Assembly (NCBI GenBank): GCA_016703605.1
Contig: JADJBU010000026.1
Coordinates: 620,001 to 684,000, forward strand
Direction of reading: 5' to 3'
Length of the DNA stretch: 64,000 bases
Source: Candidatus Villigracilis adiacens
GTDB lineage: Bacteria; Chloroflexota; Anaerolineae; Anaerolineales; Villigracilaceae
Part shown: positions 48,792-57,621 of the stretch, piece after piece
Numbering within the stretch: position 1 is the first letter of the stretch
How the letters are laid out: each line of letters begins with the position of its first letter
Translations under genes and position numbers: made by a program
The notes under the pieces: model-generated
What the model was told of the DNA's origin: nothing
Seen by the model: the letters and a program-made list of their open reading frames with translations, nothing else
Databases searched by the model: none

Positions 48792-51176
48792 ATGCCGCTT
48801 TTGTGGGTTTCATTATCCTTTCTCGCGGGAATCGTCCTCGCCGCCTCCATCCCCCTTCCCGCCTGGGCATGGGCATTCATCGCCGCCATCTTCTTTCTTC
48901 TCTTCCTTCTTCGTCGTCGCTTTTCAAACACATCTTCCCACTTCCCACTTTCCACTTTCCACTTTTTCCTCCCCACCATCCTCTTCCTCGGCTCCGCCTA
49001 CTTCCAGTCTCGCCAGCCGAATATAGACGCCTTCCACATCGCCTTCTACAACGACAGGGAGTACCAATTACTAATTACCGGCTCAATTGCCGAACCGCCC
49101 GACTACCGGGATGGTTACACCAACCTGACATTGGATGTCGAAGCCGTGGATACCGGCGACGGCAACCTGCAAGCCTCGGGTCGTCTCCTGGTGCGAGTCC
49201 TGCCAAACGAGGAATATCAATACGACGAGCGCATCCGCCTGCGCGGCGAGTTGAAGACTCCGCCCGAAAACGAGGAATTCTCCTACCGCGATTATCTCGC
49301 CCGGCAGGGAATTCATTCCTACATGACCAAAGCCGAAGTGACCCGCCTGCCCGGGGACGGCGGCAACCCGGTCTGGCGGCTGGTCTATGCCTTCAAAGCG
49401 AAACTGGTCGGAAACACCTACAAAATCTTTCCCGACCCCGAAGCCTCGCTCTTCGCGGGCATCCTCTTCGGTGTGGATACAGGCCTGCCAAAAAAACTTC
49501 AAGAGGCATTCAAGAACACCGGCACGGCGCACATCATTGCCATCTCCGGCTTCAACATCGCCATCATCGCGGGACTTTTCTTTTCGATCTTCAAGACTTT
49601 CCTTCAAAACGAAAGGCTCGGCGCCGGGCTTGCGGTGATTTCCGTCTTCCTCTATGCCTTTCTCGTCGGCGCTGACCCGGCAGTGATGCGCGCCGCTTTC
49701 ATGGGCAGTCTCGCTCTATTTGCAAAACAGATCGGCAGGCGCAACGCAGGCATCAACACCCTCGCCTTTGTCGCGCTGGTCATGGCGCTCATCAACCCGC
49801 TCACCTTATGGGACATCGGCTTTCAACTCTCCTTCTTCGCCACGCTTGGGCTGATCCTTTACGCCGAACCCTTCTCCAACTTCACCGCAAACCTCATCCA
49901 AAAAATTTCCAGGACCGATAACAGCGCGGTCATCCGCATCATCAACGAAAACGTCATCCTCACCCTCGCAGCGCAGGTCATGACCATCCCGCTTATGATG
50001 TATTATTTCAACCGCATCTCGGTCATTTCATTTATCGCCAATCCCTTCATCCTGCCCGTCCAACCGGCGGTGATGATCCTCGGCGGGTTGGCGGTCTTCG
50101 TCAGCCTCATCCTGCTCCCGCTCGGTCAACTGCTCGCATGGGTCGCCTGGCCCTTTGCCGGATACACCATCCGCGTTGTGGAATTCTTTGATACGATTCC
50201 CAACGGCGTGATCGTCCTCGGCGACGTCCCCCTCTGGGTTATTTTTATGATATACACCCCGCTTCTTCTCGTGACCTTCAACTGGTCTGCCATCCAAACC
50301 TGGTTCAAGTCCTCAGCCGCATCGCTTCGAGCCGCCGCCTGGACCTTGATCTTCGCCCTGATCTTCATCTGCATGGTGACGTTCTGGAGCGCGTCGTCGA
50401 AATCCGGCGACGGGCGTTTTCACCTCATCGTCCTCGAAGCCGGTTCCGCCGACGCCGTCCTCATCCAAACCCCGCAGGGACGCAACGTATTGATCAACGG
50501 CGGCGCAAGCGCATCAGAACTTTCTGACGAACTCGGGCGCAGGCTGCCCTTCTTCACCCGTAATTTGGACTGGCTCGTTATCGCATCCACCCAGGAGGAA
50601 CAACTCGCCGCTTTGCCCCGCGTCACAGAACGATACATCCCAGAAAATGTTTTGCGCTGTGGAAACGTGCAGGCTTCCTTCTCCTCGCAAACATTGGACG
50701 AATACTTCGCCCAAAATGAGATTCCCGTCTCTCTTGCTGAGACCGGGCAAAAGCTCGACCTTGGCGAAGGGGCATTCGTCGAAGTGAAAGCCGCCGGTGC
50801 GCGTGGATGCGTTTTGCTGGTCGAGTACGGAGTCTTCCGCGCCCTGCTCCCCATCGGAGTGGATGAAGGGACTTACGATACCCTGGAGTTTGGCAACGCC
50901 ATCGGCAAAGTGGATGTGCTCCTGCTCGCCGAATCGGGATACGCGCCGGGCAACCCGCCCGATATTTTCGAGAATCTGAATGCGCAGTTGGTGGTGTTGA
51001 GCGTGGCGGCAGGCGACCAAAACGGGCTTCCCGATCAAGAGGTATTGGACTCGCTCGAAGGCTACTCCCTGCTCCGCACCGACCGCTACGGCTGGATCGA
51101 CGTCAGCACCGATGGGACGGAGATGCGGGTGACGGTGGAAAGGGGGGAGAAGATAGTGGATAGTGAATGTGAATAG
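48792..51176 (+). CDS. comEC: ComEC/Rec2 family DNA-uptake channel protein
   Basis: A 794-residue membrane protein. An N-terminal DUF4131-like region (two helices, then a beta domain, about 1-200) is followed by the Competence domain with about eight helices (about 215-500, including G-T-A-H-I-I-A-I-S-G-F-N-I). The C-terminal part is a beta-lactamase-like fold (about 555-790) whose metal motif is lost: the place of H-x-D-x-D-H reads STQEEQ. A heptamer repeat (48944-48975) encodes S-S-H-F-P-L-S-T-F-H-F-F-L-P in the second helix region. Transforming DNA uptake is the family role; the dead hydrolase part may be structural only. Confidence 0.9.
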   Translation: MPLLWVSLSFLAGIVLAASIPLPAWAWAFIAAIFFLLFLLRRRFSNTSSHFPLSTFHFFLPTILFLGSAYFQSRQPNIDAFHIAFYNDREYQLLITGSIAEPPDYRDGYTNLTLDVEAVDTGDGNLQASGRLLVRVLPNEEYQYDERIRLRGELKTPPENEEFSYRDYLARQGIHSYMTKAEVTRLPGDGGNPVWRLVYAFKAKLVGNTYKIFPDPEASLFAGILFGVDTGLPKKLQEAFKNTGTAHIIAISGFNIAIIAGLFFSIFKTFLQNERLGAGLAVISVFLYAFLVGADPAVMRAAFMGSLALFAKQIGRRNAGINTLAFVALVMALINPLTLWDIGFQLSFFATLGLILYAEPFSNFTANLIQKISRTDNSAVIRIINENVILTLAAQVMTIPLMMYYFNRISVISFIANPFILPVQPAVMILGGLAVFVSLILLPLGQLLAWVAWPFAGYTIRVVEFFDTIPNGVIVLGDVPLWVIFMIYTPLLLVTFNWSAIQTWFKSSAASLRAAAWTLIFALIFICMVTFWSASSKSGDGRFHLIVLEAGSADAVLIQTPQGRNVLINGGASASELSDELGRRLPFFTRNLDWLVIASTQEEQLAALPRVTERYIPENVLRCGNVQASFSSQTLDEYFAQNEIPVSLAETGQKLDLGEGAFVEVKAAGARGCVLLVEYGVFRALLPIGVDEGTYDTLEFGNAIGKVDVLLLAESGYAPGNPPDIFENLNAQLVVLSVAAGDQNGLPDQEVLDSLEGYSLLRTDRYGWIDVSTDGTEMRVTVERGEKIVDSECE

Positions 51177-51222
51177 TGAATAGTGAATGGTGAATAGTGA
51201 ATGGTGAATGGTGAATGGTGTG
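51157..51222. repeat. Heptanucleotide tandem repeat (AATAGTG/AATGGTG)
   Basis: About eight 7-bp units run from the last codons of comEC (encoding D-S-E-C-E) across the stop and up to the peptidase gene. Confidence 0.85.
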
Positions 51223-51232
51223 AGAAAAAAAT

Positions 51233-51919
51233 ATGAGTTACCTTTTATTGGAAGGCGGCGCGGAGTTTGGCGGACGGATGTCTGAGCCGGACCTGCGCGC
51301 CATAGAACTTGCAGGCGGCTTCGATGCGCCGATTGCCATCCTCCCCACTGCCGCCGCGCCGGATAATAATCACAAACGCGCGGGTGAAAACGGATCGAGA
51401 TGGTTCCAGAGCCTGGGCGCAAAGAATGTTTTTACCGTGGATGTGATCGATTCAAAATCGGCAAATGATTCCGGGCTGGCGGGGCAGATACGAAACTCGA
51501 AGATCGTCTACCTGCTGGGAGGGTTTCCCCGTCACCTCGGCGAGACGTTGAAAGACAGCGCCTGTTGGTCTGCCGCGCTGGAAGCCTGGCAAAACGGCGC
51601 GGTTATTGCGGGGAGCAGCGCCGGGGCAATGGTGATGTGCGGGCATTATTACGACCCATATGAAAAAAGGCTTTTGCGCGGACTCGATTTGATTCCCAAT
51701 GCCTGCGTCCTGCCGCATCACAACAAGTTTGGCAAAAGCTGGGCGGGTCAACTTCGGGAGATGCTCCCGGACGCGACCCTGATCGGCATAGACGAAGCCA
51801 CGGGCATGGTCAGCGAACCCGCAGGGGAATGGAGAGTCCACGGCGGCGGGGAGGTCACGCTCTACCGGGGCGGGTCAACTGTCGGCTATGGAAGAGGCGC
51901 AGCCTTCCATTTGATTTGA
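51233..51919 (+). CDS. Peptidase S51 (cyanophycinase/dipeptidase E-like) protein
   Basis: A 228-residue class-I-glutamine-amidotransferase-like fold enzyme. The nucleophile elbow is GSSAGAM near 125-131, preceded by the family's Y-L-L-G-G-F-P segment near 88-94, with L-P-H-H-N-K-F near 160-166 as a likely His region and G-I-D-E-A-T-G near 183-189. Relatives hydrolyse aspartyl dipeptides or cyanophycin. The gene follows comEC after a heptamer repeat and has no clear Shine-Dalgarno. Confidence 0.87.
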   Translation: MSYLLLEGGAEFGGRMSEPDLRAIELAGGFDAPIAILPTAAAPDNNHKRAGENGSRWFQSLGAKNVFTVDVIDSKSANDSGLAGQIRNSKIVYLLGGFPRHLGETLKDSACWSAALEAWQNGAVIAGSSAGAMVMCGHYYDPYEKRLLRGLDLIPNACVLPHHNKFGKSWAGQLREMLPDATLIGIDEATGMVSEPAGEWRVHGGGEVTLYRGGSTVGYGRGAAFHLI

Positions 51920-52017
51920 TAATGAATGGTTCCTAACTCAATTATCATCCTGTTATCAGTAAGTTTTCCTAGAATATTCCCATCCATCATGATGAACAAC
52001 ACACAAAGGAGAGAGTC

Positions 52018-52968
52018 ATGAGCAATCCTTACAAGTCCGTTCCAGTCCGCTCGTACGAGATCACCCCAAAAGAGACGTACCTCTCGCGGCGCGACTTTAT
52101 CAAAGCCGCGGGTGTGGTGGCGGGCAGCGCCGCGCTCGCTGCCTGCGCGCCCGCCGAAGAAGAATCAAGCGCCGCGTCCGCCCAGACCTTTCCCGCCCTG
52201 AGCGATGAACTCGGCAACCCCGCCAACGCCTACGAAGAGATCACTTCTTATAACAACTACTACGAGTTCAGCACAAACAAGGAAGCCGTTGCCCCGCTCT
52301 CGAAGGGCTTCACCACCTCGCCCTGGACGTTGGAAGTGACCGGCATGGTCGGCAAGCCCCAGACCTTCGGCATCGAAGACCTGCTGGCGATGTTCCCGCA
52401 GGAAGACCGCATCTACCGCCTGCGCTGCGTGGAAGCGTGGAGCATGGTCATTCCGTGGAACGGCTTTCCGCTGGCAAGTTTGTTGAAAGCCGTCGAGCCG
52501 ACCCTCGATGCAAAATACGTGCGCTTCGAAACCGTCTATCGCCCGGAAGAAATGAAGGGACAGGGCAGCGCATTCTATCCCTGGCCTTATCAGGAAGGTC
52601 TGCGCCTCGACGAAGCCATGAACGACCTGACCCTGCTCGCCACCGGCGTCTACGGCGAGACCATCCTGCCGCAGAACGGCGCGCCGATCCGCCTGGTCGC
52701 GCCGTGGAAGTACGGATTCAAATCCATCAAATCCATCGTCAAGATCGAGTTGACCGATGAACAGCCCAACACGCTCTGGAAGACGGTCGCATCCAACGAA
52801 TACGGTTTCTATGCCAACGTCAACCCGAACGTCGATCACCCGCGCTGGTCTCAAGCCTCCGAACGGCGCATCGGCGAACTCAGCCGCCGCGAAACGCTGA
52901 TGTTCAACGGCTACGGCGAACAGGTCGCCGACCTTTACGCCGATATGGATTTGAGTTTGAACTTTTAA
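52018..52968 (+). CDS. msrP: Periplasmic methionine sulfoxide reductase, molybdopterin subunit
   Basis: A 316-residue Tat-exported oxidoreductase that repairs oxidised methionines in envelope proteins. Twin-arginine signal SRRDFIKAAG is at 23-32. The molybdopterin ligand Cys137 lies in R-L-R-C-V-E-A-W, with W-N-G-F-P-L and G-A-P-I-R-L-V-A-P-W-K-Y-G-F-K-S-I-K typical of the YedY family. AAAGGAGAG precedes the ATG. It is followed by msrQ after 3 nt. Confidence 0.95.
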   Translation: MSNPYKSVPVRSYEITPKETYLSRRDFIKAAGVVAGSAALAACAPAEEESSAASAQTFPALSDELGNPANAYEEITSYNNYYEFSTNKEAVAPLSKGFTTSPWTLEVTGMVGKPQTFGIEDLLAMFPQEDRIYRLRCVEAWSMVIPWNGFPLASLLKAVEPTLDAKYVRFETVYRPEEMKGQGSAFYPWPYQEGLRLDEAMNDLTLLATGVYGETILPQNGAPIRLVAPWKYGFKSIKSIVKIELTDEQPNTLWKTVASNEYGFYANVNPNVDHPRWSQASERRIGELSRRETLMFNGYGEQVADLYADMDLSLNF

Positions 52969-52971
52969 TAA

Positions 52972-53655
52972 ATGAAAATCTTCAACCATTACACCCCGCT
53001 GCAAATCGCAATTCATCTTTACGCCTGGTCTGCCATCGTCTGGATCATCGTCGAACTGCTCACAGATTCCTTCTCCATCAACCCCATTCAGGAACTCGAA
53101 CAGCGCACCGGGCGCCATGCCGTCACCTTGCTGGTCTTATCGTTGATATGCACGCCGCTCAACATGCTGATCAAATTCCCCGAACTGCTCAAACGCCGCC
53201 GCACGCTCGGCTTATACGCGCTGATGTACGCGACCATCCACGTCCTGATCTTCGTCAACCTCGATTACGGTCTCGCCTGGAGTCTCATCGTCCGCACAGT
53301 GCTGGAAAAACCCTACATCCTCGTCGGCGCGGCGGCATTCATTTTACTCATCCCGCTCGGCATTACCTCGTTCGATGTCTGGAAGGTCCGCCTCGGCAAA
53401 AACTGGAAGCGCCTGCATCAGACGGTCTACCTCATTGCGCCGCTTGCCATCCTGCACTTCGCCTGGAGCAAAAAAGGCGATATCTTCGCGCTTTCCGGAG
53501 ACATCATCCGCCCGTTGATCTATGGACTCATCCTCGGGATTTTTCTCCTCCTGAGGCTTGCCCCCGTCAAGCGATTCATCGCCTCAGCCCGGACCGGGAG
53601 CCTGAGTCTGCGCTTCAAGCAAGATCAAACTCCGAAAACGGATACCCCACAGTAG
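52972..53655 (+). CDS. msrQ: Heme-binding membrane subunit MsrQ
   Basis: A 227-residue membrane cytochrome b that feeds electrons from the respiratory chain to MsrP. About six helices are visible. Heme-ligand candidates are His49 in TGRHAVTLL, His90 in YATIHVLIFV and His in RLHQTVYLIAPLAILHFAW. The block K-R-R-R-T-L-G-L-Y-A-L and L-G-K-N-W-K-R-L-H-Q is typical of the family. A terminator hairpin overlaps the stop. Confidence 0.93.
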   Translation: MKIFNHYTPLQIAIHLYAWSAIVWIIVELLTDSFSINPIQELEQRTGRHAVTLLVLSLICTPLNMLIKFPELLKRRRTLGLYALMYATIHVLIFVNLDYGLAWSLIVRTVLEKPYILVGAAAFILLIPLGITSFDVWKVRLGKNWKRLHQTVYLIAPLAILHFAWSKKGDIFALSGDIIRPLIYGLILGIFLLLRLAPVKRFIASARTGSLSLRFKQDQTPKTDTPQ

Positions 53656-53678
53656 CGCCGACTGAAGTCGGCGCTACT
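53651..53678 (+). terminator. Shared terminator of msrQ and the small membrane protein
   Basis: AGTAGCGCCGAC, 4-nt loop TGAA, GTCGGCGCTACT, then TT. Its left arm contains the msrQ stop and its right end abuts the convergent gene's stop at 53679. Confidence 0.7.
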
Positions 53679-53903
53679 TTAAAACATCCCGCGGAAGAAA
53701 AGCAACAAGCCGATCACAGCCAGCGGCACGCCGATGATCGCGCCAATAACCGTCAGGCTGACGATGACGCCGACGACGACAAATACAATGCCGAGAATCA
53801 TCGCCACGAGACGCCCGGTCATCTCCACGATGACGGACAGCAATTTCCAGATGGCGGCAAAGGGCCACAAGTACCAGGGAATGGATTGTTTATGAGCGGT
53901 CAT
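53679..53903 (-). CDS. Small hydrophobic membrane protein (74 aa)
   Basis: A short polar start (MTAHKQSIPWYLWP) is followed by two or three hydrophobic stretches rich in Val/Ile/Gly (VGVIVSLTVIGAIIG). GGAGA lies 9 nt before the ATG. The composition and size fit small bacterial membrane proteins of unknown function. The longer reading frame upstream lacks a start signal and was not used. Confidence 0.75.
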   Translation of the reverse strand: MTAHKQSIPWYLWPFAAIWKLLSVIVEMTGRLVAMILGIVFVVVGVIVSLTVIGAIIGVPLAVIGLLLFFRGMF

Positions 53904-53997
53904 TTGAAAAATCTCCTTCCCGATATACGCCTCTCCGTGGAAAACGATGCAGGATGAAAGAAAACTAAGTCCCTTTTCCAAAACCCGCCCGCAAGAC

Positions 53998-54003
53998 TAT
54001 AAT
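53998..54003 (+). promoter_or_regulatory. -10 box close to the start of the DsbA-like gene
   Basis: TATAAT ends 9 nt before the ATG at 54013, so the 5' leader would be at most a few bases. Confidence 0.5.
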
Positions 54004-54012
54004 CCCGTCACT

Positions 54013-54843
54013 ATGACCACTCCCAAAACTTCCAGATCAAAAAAATCCACACCGGCAGTATACGAGACCGAGATCGACGAACCTCTTGAAGATGCCGCAA
54101 GCGACCCGGAGGAATTCGTCACCTTCAAGCGCAGCCATTTCTATTCTGTGCTGGTCGTGCTTGCCTTTGCGGTGGGAATCCTGCTCGGCTACGTCATGTG
54201 GGGACGGGGTACCACAGCCGTTGTTGCAGACGCAGGGACCAACGCAGCGCAGCCCGCAGCAGCCGCTCCGGTGGCGGAAGCGCCCGTCGTGACAGAAGAA
54301 CCGCAATTCACCCGGTACGAAATCCCCACCGAAGGTTACCCCAGCCTTGGTCCCGACGACGCGCCGATCGTGATCGTCGAGTTCAGCGACTTCCAATGCC
54401 CGTTCTGCCGCCGCTTCCACGATGAGACCTACAACGACCTGCTCAACGCCTACCCCGGGCAGATCCGCTTCGTGTACCGCAACCTGCCGCTGACTTCGAT
54501 CCATCCCGACGCGATGCCCTCGGCCGTCGCATCGCTTTGCGCAAACGACCAGAACGCCTACTGGGACTATCACGAGAAATTGTTCAGCAGCGAAGCCCTG
54601 ACCCGCGAGACCTTCATCCAGTACGCGACCGACCTGGGCCTGAACGTGGAGGAATTCACCGCCTGTCTCGACAGCGGCAAACACGACGAATTCATTTCAC
54701 AGGACATGGACTTTGCCCTCAACCTCGGCGTGCAGTCCACGCCCACCTTCTTCATCAACGGGCTGGCAGTCGTCGGCGCCCAGCCGCTTGCCACCTTCAC
54801 CCAGATCATCGACAAGGAACTGGCGGGCGAGATCCCGAAGTAA
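54013..54843 (+). CDS. DsbA-like thioredoxin-fold protein, membrane-anchored
   Basis: A 276-residue protein with one helix (about 44-63) that anchors an exported domain, an Ala/Pro/Glu-rich linker (70-100) and a DsbA-like thioredoxin fold (about 105-275). The active site reads CPFC (Cys129, Cys132) in FSDFQCPFCRRF, and a cis-Pro is present in QSTPTFFIN. It probably catalyses disulfide formation or isomerisation in secreted proteins. Five other members of the window are secreted Cys-containing proteins that could be clients. Confidence 0.9.
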   Translation: MTTPKTSRSKKSTPAVYETEIDEPLEDAASDPEEFVTFKRSHFYSVLVVLAFAVGILLGYVMWGRGTTAVVADAGTNAAQPAAAAPVAEAPVVTEEPQFTRYEIPTEGYPSLGPDDAPIVIVEFSDFQCPFCRRFHDETYNDLLNAYPGQIRFVYRNLPLTSIHPDAMPSAVASLCANDQNAYWDYHEKLFSSEALTRETFIQYATDLGLNVEEFTACLDSGKHDEFISQDMDFALNLGVQSTPTFFINGLAVVGAQPLATFTQIIDKELAGEIPK

Positions 54844-54872
54844 TTTTTCGTTGCGGGGAGGGCGACAACCAA

Positions 54873-54902
54873 ACGGCGGACTAGAGAGTCCGCCGTATTT
54901 CT
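54873..54902 (+). terminator. Terminator of the DsbA-like gene
   Basis: ACGGCGGACT, 4-nt loop, AGTCCGCCGT, then ATTTCTT. It starts 30 nt after the stop. Confidence 0.75.
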
Positions 54903-54984
54903 TAAAACTCCGCGCCTGATTTCATGCCAGTGGTAAGATACAGATATTATTCAGGGTACCTGTAATTGCCTAACGCCTTAGCAT

Positions 54985-55061
54985 GTCATGCTGAGCGAAG
55001 CGAAGCATCTCTACGATTGTCTCAGAGACCCTTCGTGGCGCGAGGCGCCACTCAGGGTGAC
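54985..55061. repeat. TCATGCTGAGCGAAGCGAAGCATCTC...GGCGCGAGGCGCCACTCAGGGTGAC repeat
   Basis: The whole stretch recurs in inverted orientation at 57249-57324 with only a few mismatches. Its core GTGGCGCGAGGCGCCAC is itself palindromic, and the ends TGTCATGCTGAG/CTCAGGGTGACA pair. It lies directly before the first deoxynucleoside kinase gene. Confidence 0.75.
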
Positions 55062-55120
55062 AATTTGCAAGATGATTTGTCTTATTCTGAATAAGAACAA
55101 AATCAACCAGAGAGACGGAC

Positions 55121-55786
55121 ATGAAACGATTTATTGCCATTGCGGGAAATATCGGAGTTGGAAAATCCACGCTTGTTAAAATGTTATGTGACCAGATGGG
55201 CTGGGACCCTTTCTACGAGCCAGTGGCGCAGAACCCCTATCTCGCCGATTTCTACAAGGACATGACCGCCTGGGCATTCCACTCACAAGTCTTCTTTCTC
55301 ACCCACCGCCTGCGTTCGCATTTCAGCCTCGCCCAACATCCCAGTTCTGTCATTCAAGACCGCAGCGTATATGAAGATGCTGAGATTTTCGCCTACAACC
55401 TTTACCTGCAAAGCAACATCACCGAACGCGATTACCAGACCTACCGCGACCTGTACGAAACCGCGGTGCAGTTCCTGCCGCCGCCAGACCTCGTCATCTA
55501 CCTGCGCGCTTCCGTCGATACGCTCATGAGCCGCATCAGCCAGCGCGGGCGCGACTATGAACGGACAATCACCCCCGAATACCTGCAAAACCTGAACGAC
55601 CTCTACGAAGGATGGATCGAAAACTACACCCTCTGCCCGATTCTGGCCGTCCCTGCCGACGATCTGGATTACGTTGCCCACAACGGGCATTTGAGGTTGA
55701 TCGTCTCGAAGATCGAAGCGAAACTGACCGGCAAGGAGGAAGTCGTCTTCGAACCGGATGAAGTGGCAAGGGCGGCGGAGGATTAA
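55121..55786 (+). CDS. Deoxynucleoside kinase
   Basis: A 221-residue enzyme of the deoxyadenosine/deoxyguanosine kinase family that salvages deoxynucleosides. The P-loop GNIGVGKST is at 9-17, the substrate-site acidic-Arg motif appears as DRSVYED near 79-85 and the lid RGRDYERTI near 141-149. GAGAGACGG lies upstream. A second kinase of the same family is encoded at 58647-59282, so the pair may divide purine and pyrimidine substrates. Confidence 0.88.
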   Translation: MKRFIAIAGNIGVGKSTLVKMLCDQMGWDPFYEPVAQNPYLADFYKDMTAWAFHSQVFFLTHRLRSHFSLAQHPSSVIQDRSVYEDAEIFAYNLYLQSNITERDYQTYRDLYETAVQFLPPPDLVIYLRASVDTLMSRISQRGRDYERTITPEYLQNLNDLYEGWIENYTLCPILAVPADDLDYVAHNGHLRLIVSKIEAKLTGKEEVVFEPDEVARAAED

Positions 55787-55864
55787 GAAGTGTCAGGTGT
55801 ACACGTACGCAGGTGGTACTGAACGTGTTTTCTTGTCTACCTGTTTCTATCACCTGATAGTCCA

Positions 55865-56845
55865 CTACGCTTTACCAAGCACCATCGCCAGCAGCGCCAT
55901 TCTCACGTATAAGCCATATTCCATCTGGCGGAAGTAGGCGGCGCGGGGGTCGTCGTCGAAATCCATGCTGATCTCGGTCACGCGTGGGAGCGGATGCATG
56001 ACGATCATCTCCTTTTTGGCGGCTTTCATGATGCCAGGTTCGATCACATACGCGCCTTTAACCTTTTCATAATCAGCGGGGTCTTCGAAGCGTTCCTTCT
56101 GCACGCGGGTCACATAGAGCACATCGGTCTCAGGCAGGACTTTTTCAAGGGACGCAAACCCGGCTTGCGGAACTTTTTTCTCCGCAACCTCATCCATCAC
56201 TTCCCTGGGCATCTTCAAAATATCCGGTGAGACGTAGTTCAGTTTGATATTCCCGAACAGGGACAGCAAACGTGCCAGAGAATGGACCGTGCGCCCGTAT
56301 TTCAAATCGCCGAGCATGGTCACGGTCAAATTGTCGAGTCGACCGATTTCCTCCATGATGGTGAAGGCATCCAGCAGCGCCTGGGTCGGGTGCTCGCCCA
56401 CCCCGTCTCCGGCGTTGATGACAGGCTTCCGCGCCGCCTTTGCCGCAATTGCCGCTGAACCGGTCTCAGGGTGACGCAGGACGATTACATCGGCATAGCA
56501 TTCCAGCGTGCGGATCGTGTCCGGCAGGCTCTCACCCTTCGACACGGATGAATATTTCACTTCATTGATCGGGATGACCGAACCGCCGAGCCGCTCCATT
56601 GCCGCCGTGAACGACGACGACGTTCTGGTGGACGGTTCATAAAACAGGTTGGCAAGGATTTTCCCTTTCAGCAGGTCGAAGGTCCCGACCCGCTCGACCA
56701 TGCCGCGCATCTCGTGCGCGACTCCGAAGACATATTCGAGGTCGTTGCGGCTGAACTGTTTAACGGAAATAATATCCTTGCCGTACCAGTCGGCGTGTTT
56801 GTTCTCACCGAAGGGGAGATAGGGGTTGGAAGGTGTAGTGGGCAT
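55865..56845 (-). CDS. pyrB: Aspartate carbamoyltransferase, catalytic subunit
   Basis: A 326-residue enzyme of pyrimidine biosynthesis that condenses carbamoyl phosphate with aspartate. The carbamoyl-phosphate loop reads F-Y-E-P-S-T-R-T-S-S-S-F near 67-78; K-Y-S-S-V-S-K-G-E-S, R-H-P-E-T-G, G-E-H-P-T-Q-A-L-L-D and H-P-L-P-R-V follow. No pyrI or pyrC is adjacent in the window. Alone among its neighbours it belongs to core metabolism. Confidence 0.95.
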   Translation of the reverse strand: MPTTPSNPYLPFGENKHADWYGKDIISVKQFSRNDLEYVFGVAHEMRGMVERVGTFDLLKGKILANLFYEPSTRTSSSFTAAMERLGGSVIPINEVKYSSVSKGESLPDTIRTLECYADVIVLRHPETGSAAIAAKAARKPVINAGDGVGEHPTQALLDAFTIMEEIGRLDNLTVTMLGDLKYGRTVHSLARLLSLFGNIKLNYVSPDILKMPREVMDEVAEKKVPQAGFASLEKVLPETDVLYVTRVQKERFEDPADYEKVKGAYVIEPGIMKAAKKEMIVMHPLPRVTEISMDFDDDPRAAYFRQMEYGLYVRMALLAMVLGKA

Positions 56846-56898
56846 TTGGGCTCCTTGGAAAATTTTGGGTAAATAGAGATCGTTCGTGTCGATCGAGA

Positions 56899-57234
56899 TC
56901 AGGTAAAGAGATGATTCGCCAGCGGAAAAATATTGATCAACGGCTCTTCATAGGGATGGACGCTTTTTATCACCTTAATCGCTTCATTCACCAATTCCCT
57001 TTTGCAATTAATTTCAAGTTTGTACTCTGCCACTTCGCTCAGTTTGCCCTCCTCCCCTTCGAAGGGATTGGAACCGGGCAAAGGGCGGAAAAATCCGCGC
57101 ACAGGGATCAGCGCCATGCAATGGTCGTAATTTCCGATCACGCCCACCCCGATCCCGGAAAGCGCATCGGCGACCTTCATCGCATGGTCTTGCGGGATGA
57201 ATATCTCGAGTTTTACATCGGTAAATTCGTTCAT
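56899..57234 (-). CDS. NIF3/YqfO-type CutA-like domain protein
   Basis: A 111-residue protein matching the ferredoxin-like insert of NIF3 (YqfO) proteins, here as a free-standing domain. The signature V-K-L-E-I-F-I-P at the start, the YDHC and G-x-F-x-P segments in the middle and the closing S-V-H-P-Y-E-E-P-L-I-N-I-F-P are present. Related proteins form trimers and bind metals. The NIF3 metal-binding halves are missing, so this is not a truncated NIF3 but the stand-alone class. It is encoded in the direction of pyrB. Confidence 0.82.
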   Translation of the reverse strand: MNEFTDVKLEIFIPQDHAMKVADALSGIGVGVIGNYDHCMALIPVRGFFRPLPGSNPFEGEEGKLSEVAEYKLEINCKRELVNEAIKVIKSVHPYEEPLINIFPLANHLFT

Positions 57235-57248
57235 GATTACTCCTTAAT

Positions 57249-57324
57249 GTCACCCTGAGTTGCGCCTCGCGCCACGAAAGGTCTCTTGTTCGGCGTAGAG
57301 ATGCTTCGCTTCGCTCAGCATGAC
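57249..57324. repeat. Inverted copy of the 54985-55061 repeat
   Basis: Starts GTCACCCTGAGTTGCGCCTCGCGCCACGAAAGGTCTC and ends GAGATGCTTCGCTTCGCTCAGCATGACA, the reverse complement of 54985-55061 with few differences. The two copies flank the kinase, pyrB and NIF3-like genes. The 57235-57621 stretch holds two repeats and one hairpin but no gene. Confidence 0.75.
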
Positions 57325-57344
57325 ACATGCAATCATCATTAAGG

Positions 57345-57374
57345 AAAAGCCTGACAATTACTTGTCAGGCTTTT
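57345..57374. terminator. Bidirectional-looking hairpin
   Basis: AAAAGCCTGACA, 6-nt loop, TGTCAGGCTTTT forms a perfect stem whose ends supply A- and T-runs on both strands. No gene ends here in plus orientation, so it probably insulates the minus-strand NIF3-like gene from upstream transcription. Confidence 0.6.
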
Positions 57375-57493
57375 CGAGAACAAAACACAAATGCGTCAGG
57401 TCGAAACACATCCAGGGGGTGGAACGCGTCAATTCTTTTATACATCGGCGCGATTATACCCGCATTTTTTCTACCGTACAAACCACCACTTTC

Positions 57494-57598
57494 CGTCATT
57501 GCGAGGGCGCACTTGCCTGGCGCCGCGCGCCACAATCCCATCCCTAATTCTGAGATTGCTTCGCCGCCAAAAAACAAGGACGGCGGCTCGCAATGACG
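57494..57598. repeat. CGTCATTGCGAGGGCGC...GAGATTGCTTCGCCGCC...CTCGCAATGACGG repeat
   Basis: The ends GTCATTGCGAG and CTCGCAATGAC are exact inverted complements. Inside is the GGCGCCGCGCGCC palindrome and GAGATTGCTTCGCCG, as in 1397-1472 and 7294-7335. Noncoding. Confidence 0.75.
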
Positions 57599-57621
57599 GA
57601 TGTGCGGTAGCAAACCCGCAT

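Noticed and set aside
53904..53981. Longer start for the small membrane protein on the minus strand
   Set aside because: The extra segment lacks a Shine-Dalgarno, while the ATG at 53903 has GGAGA at the right distance.
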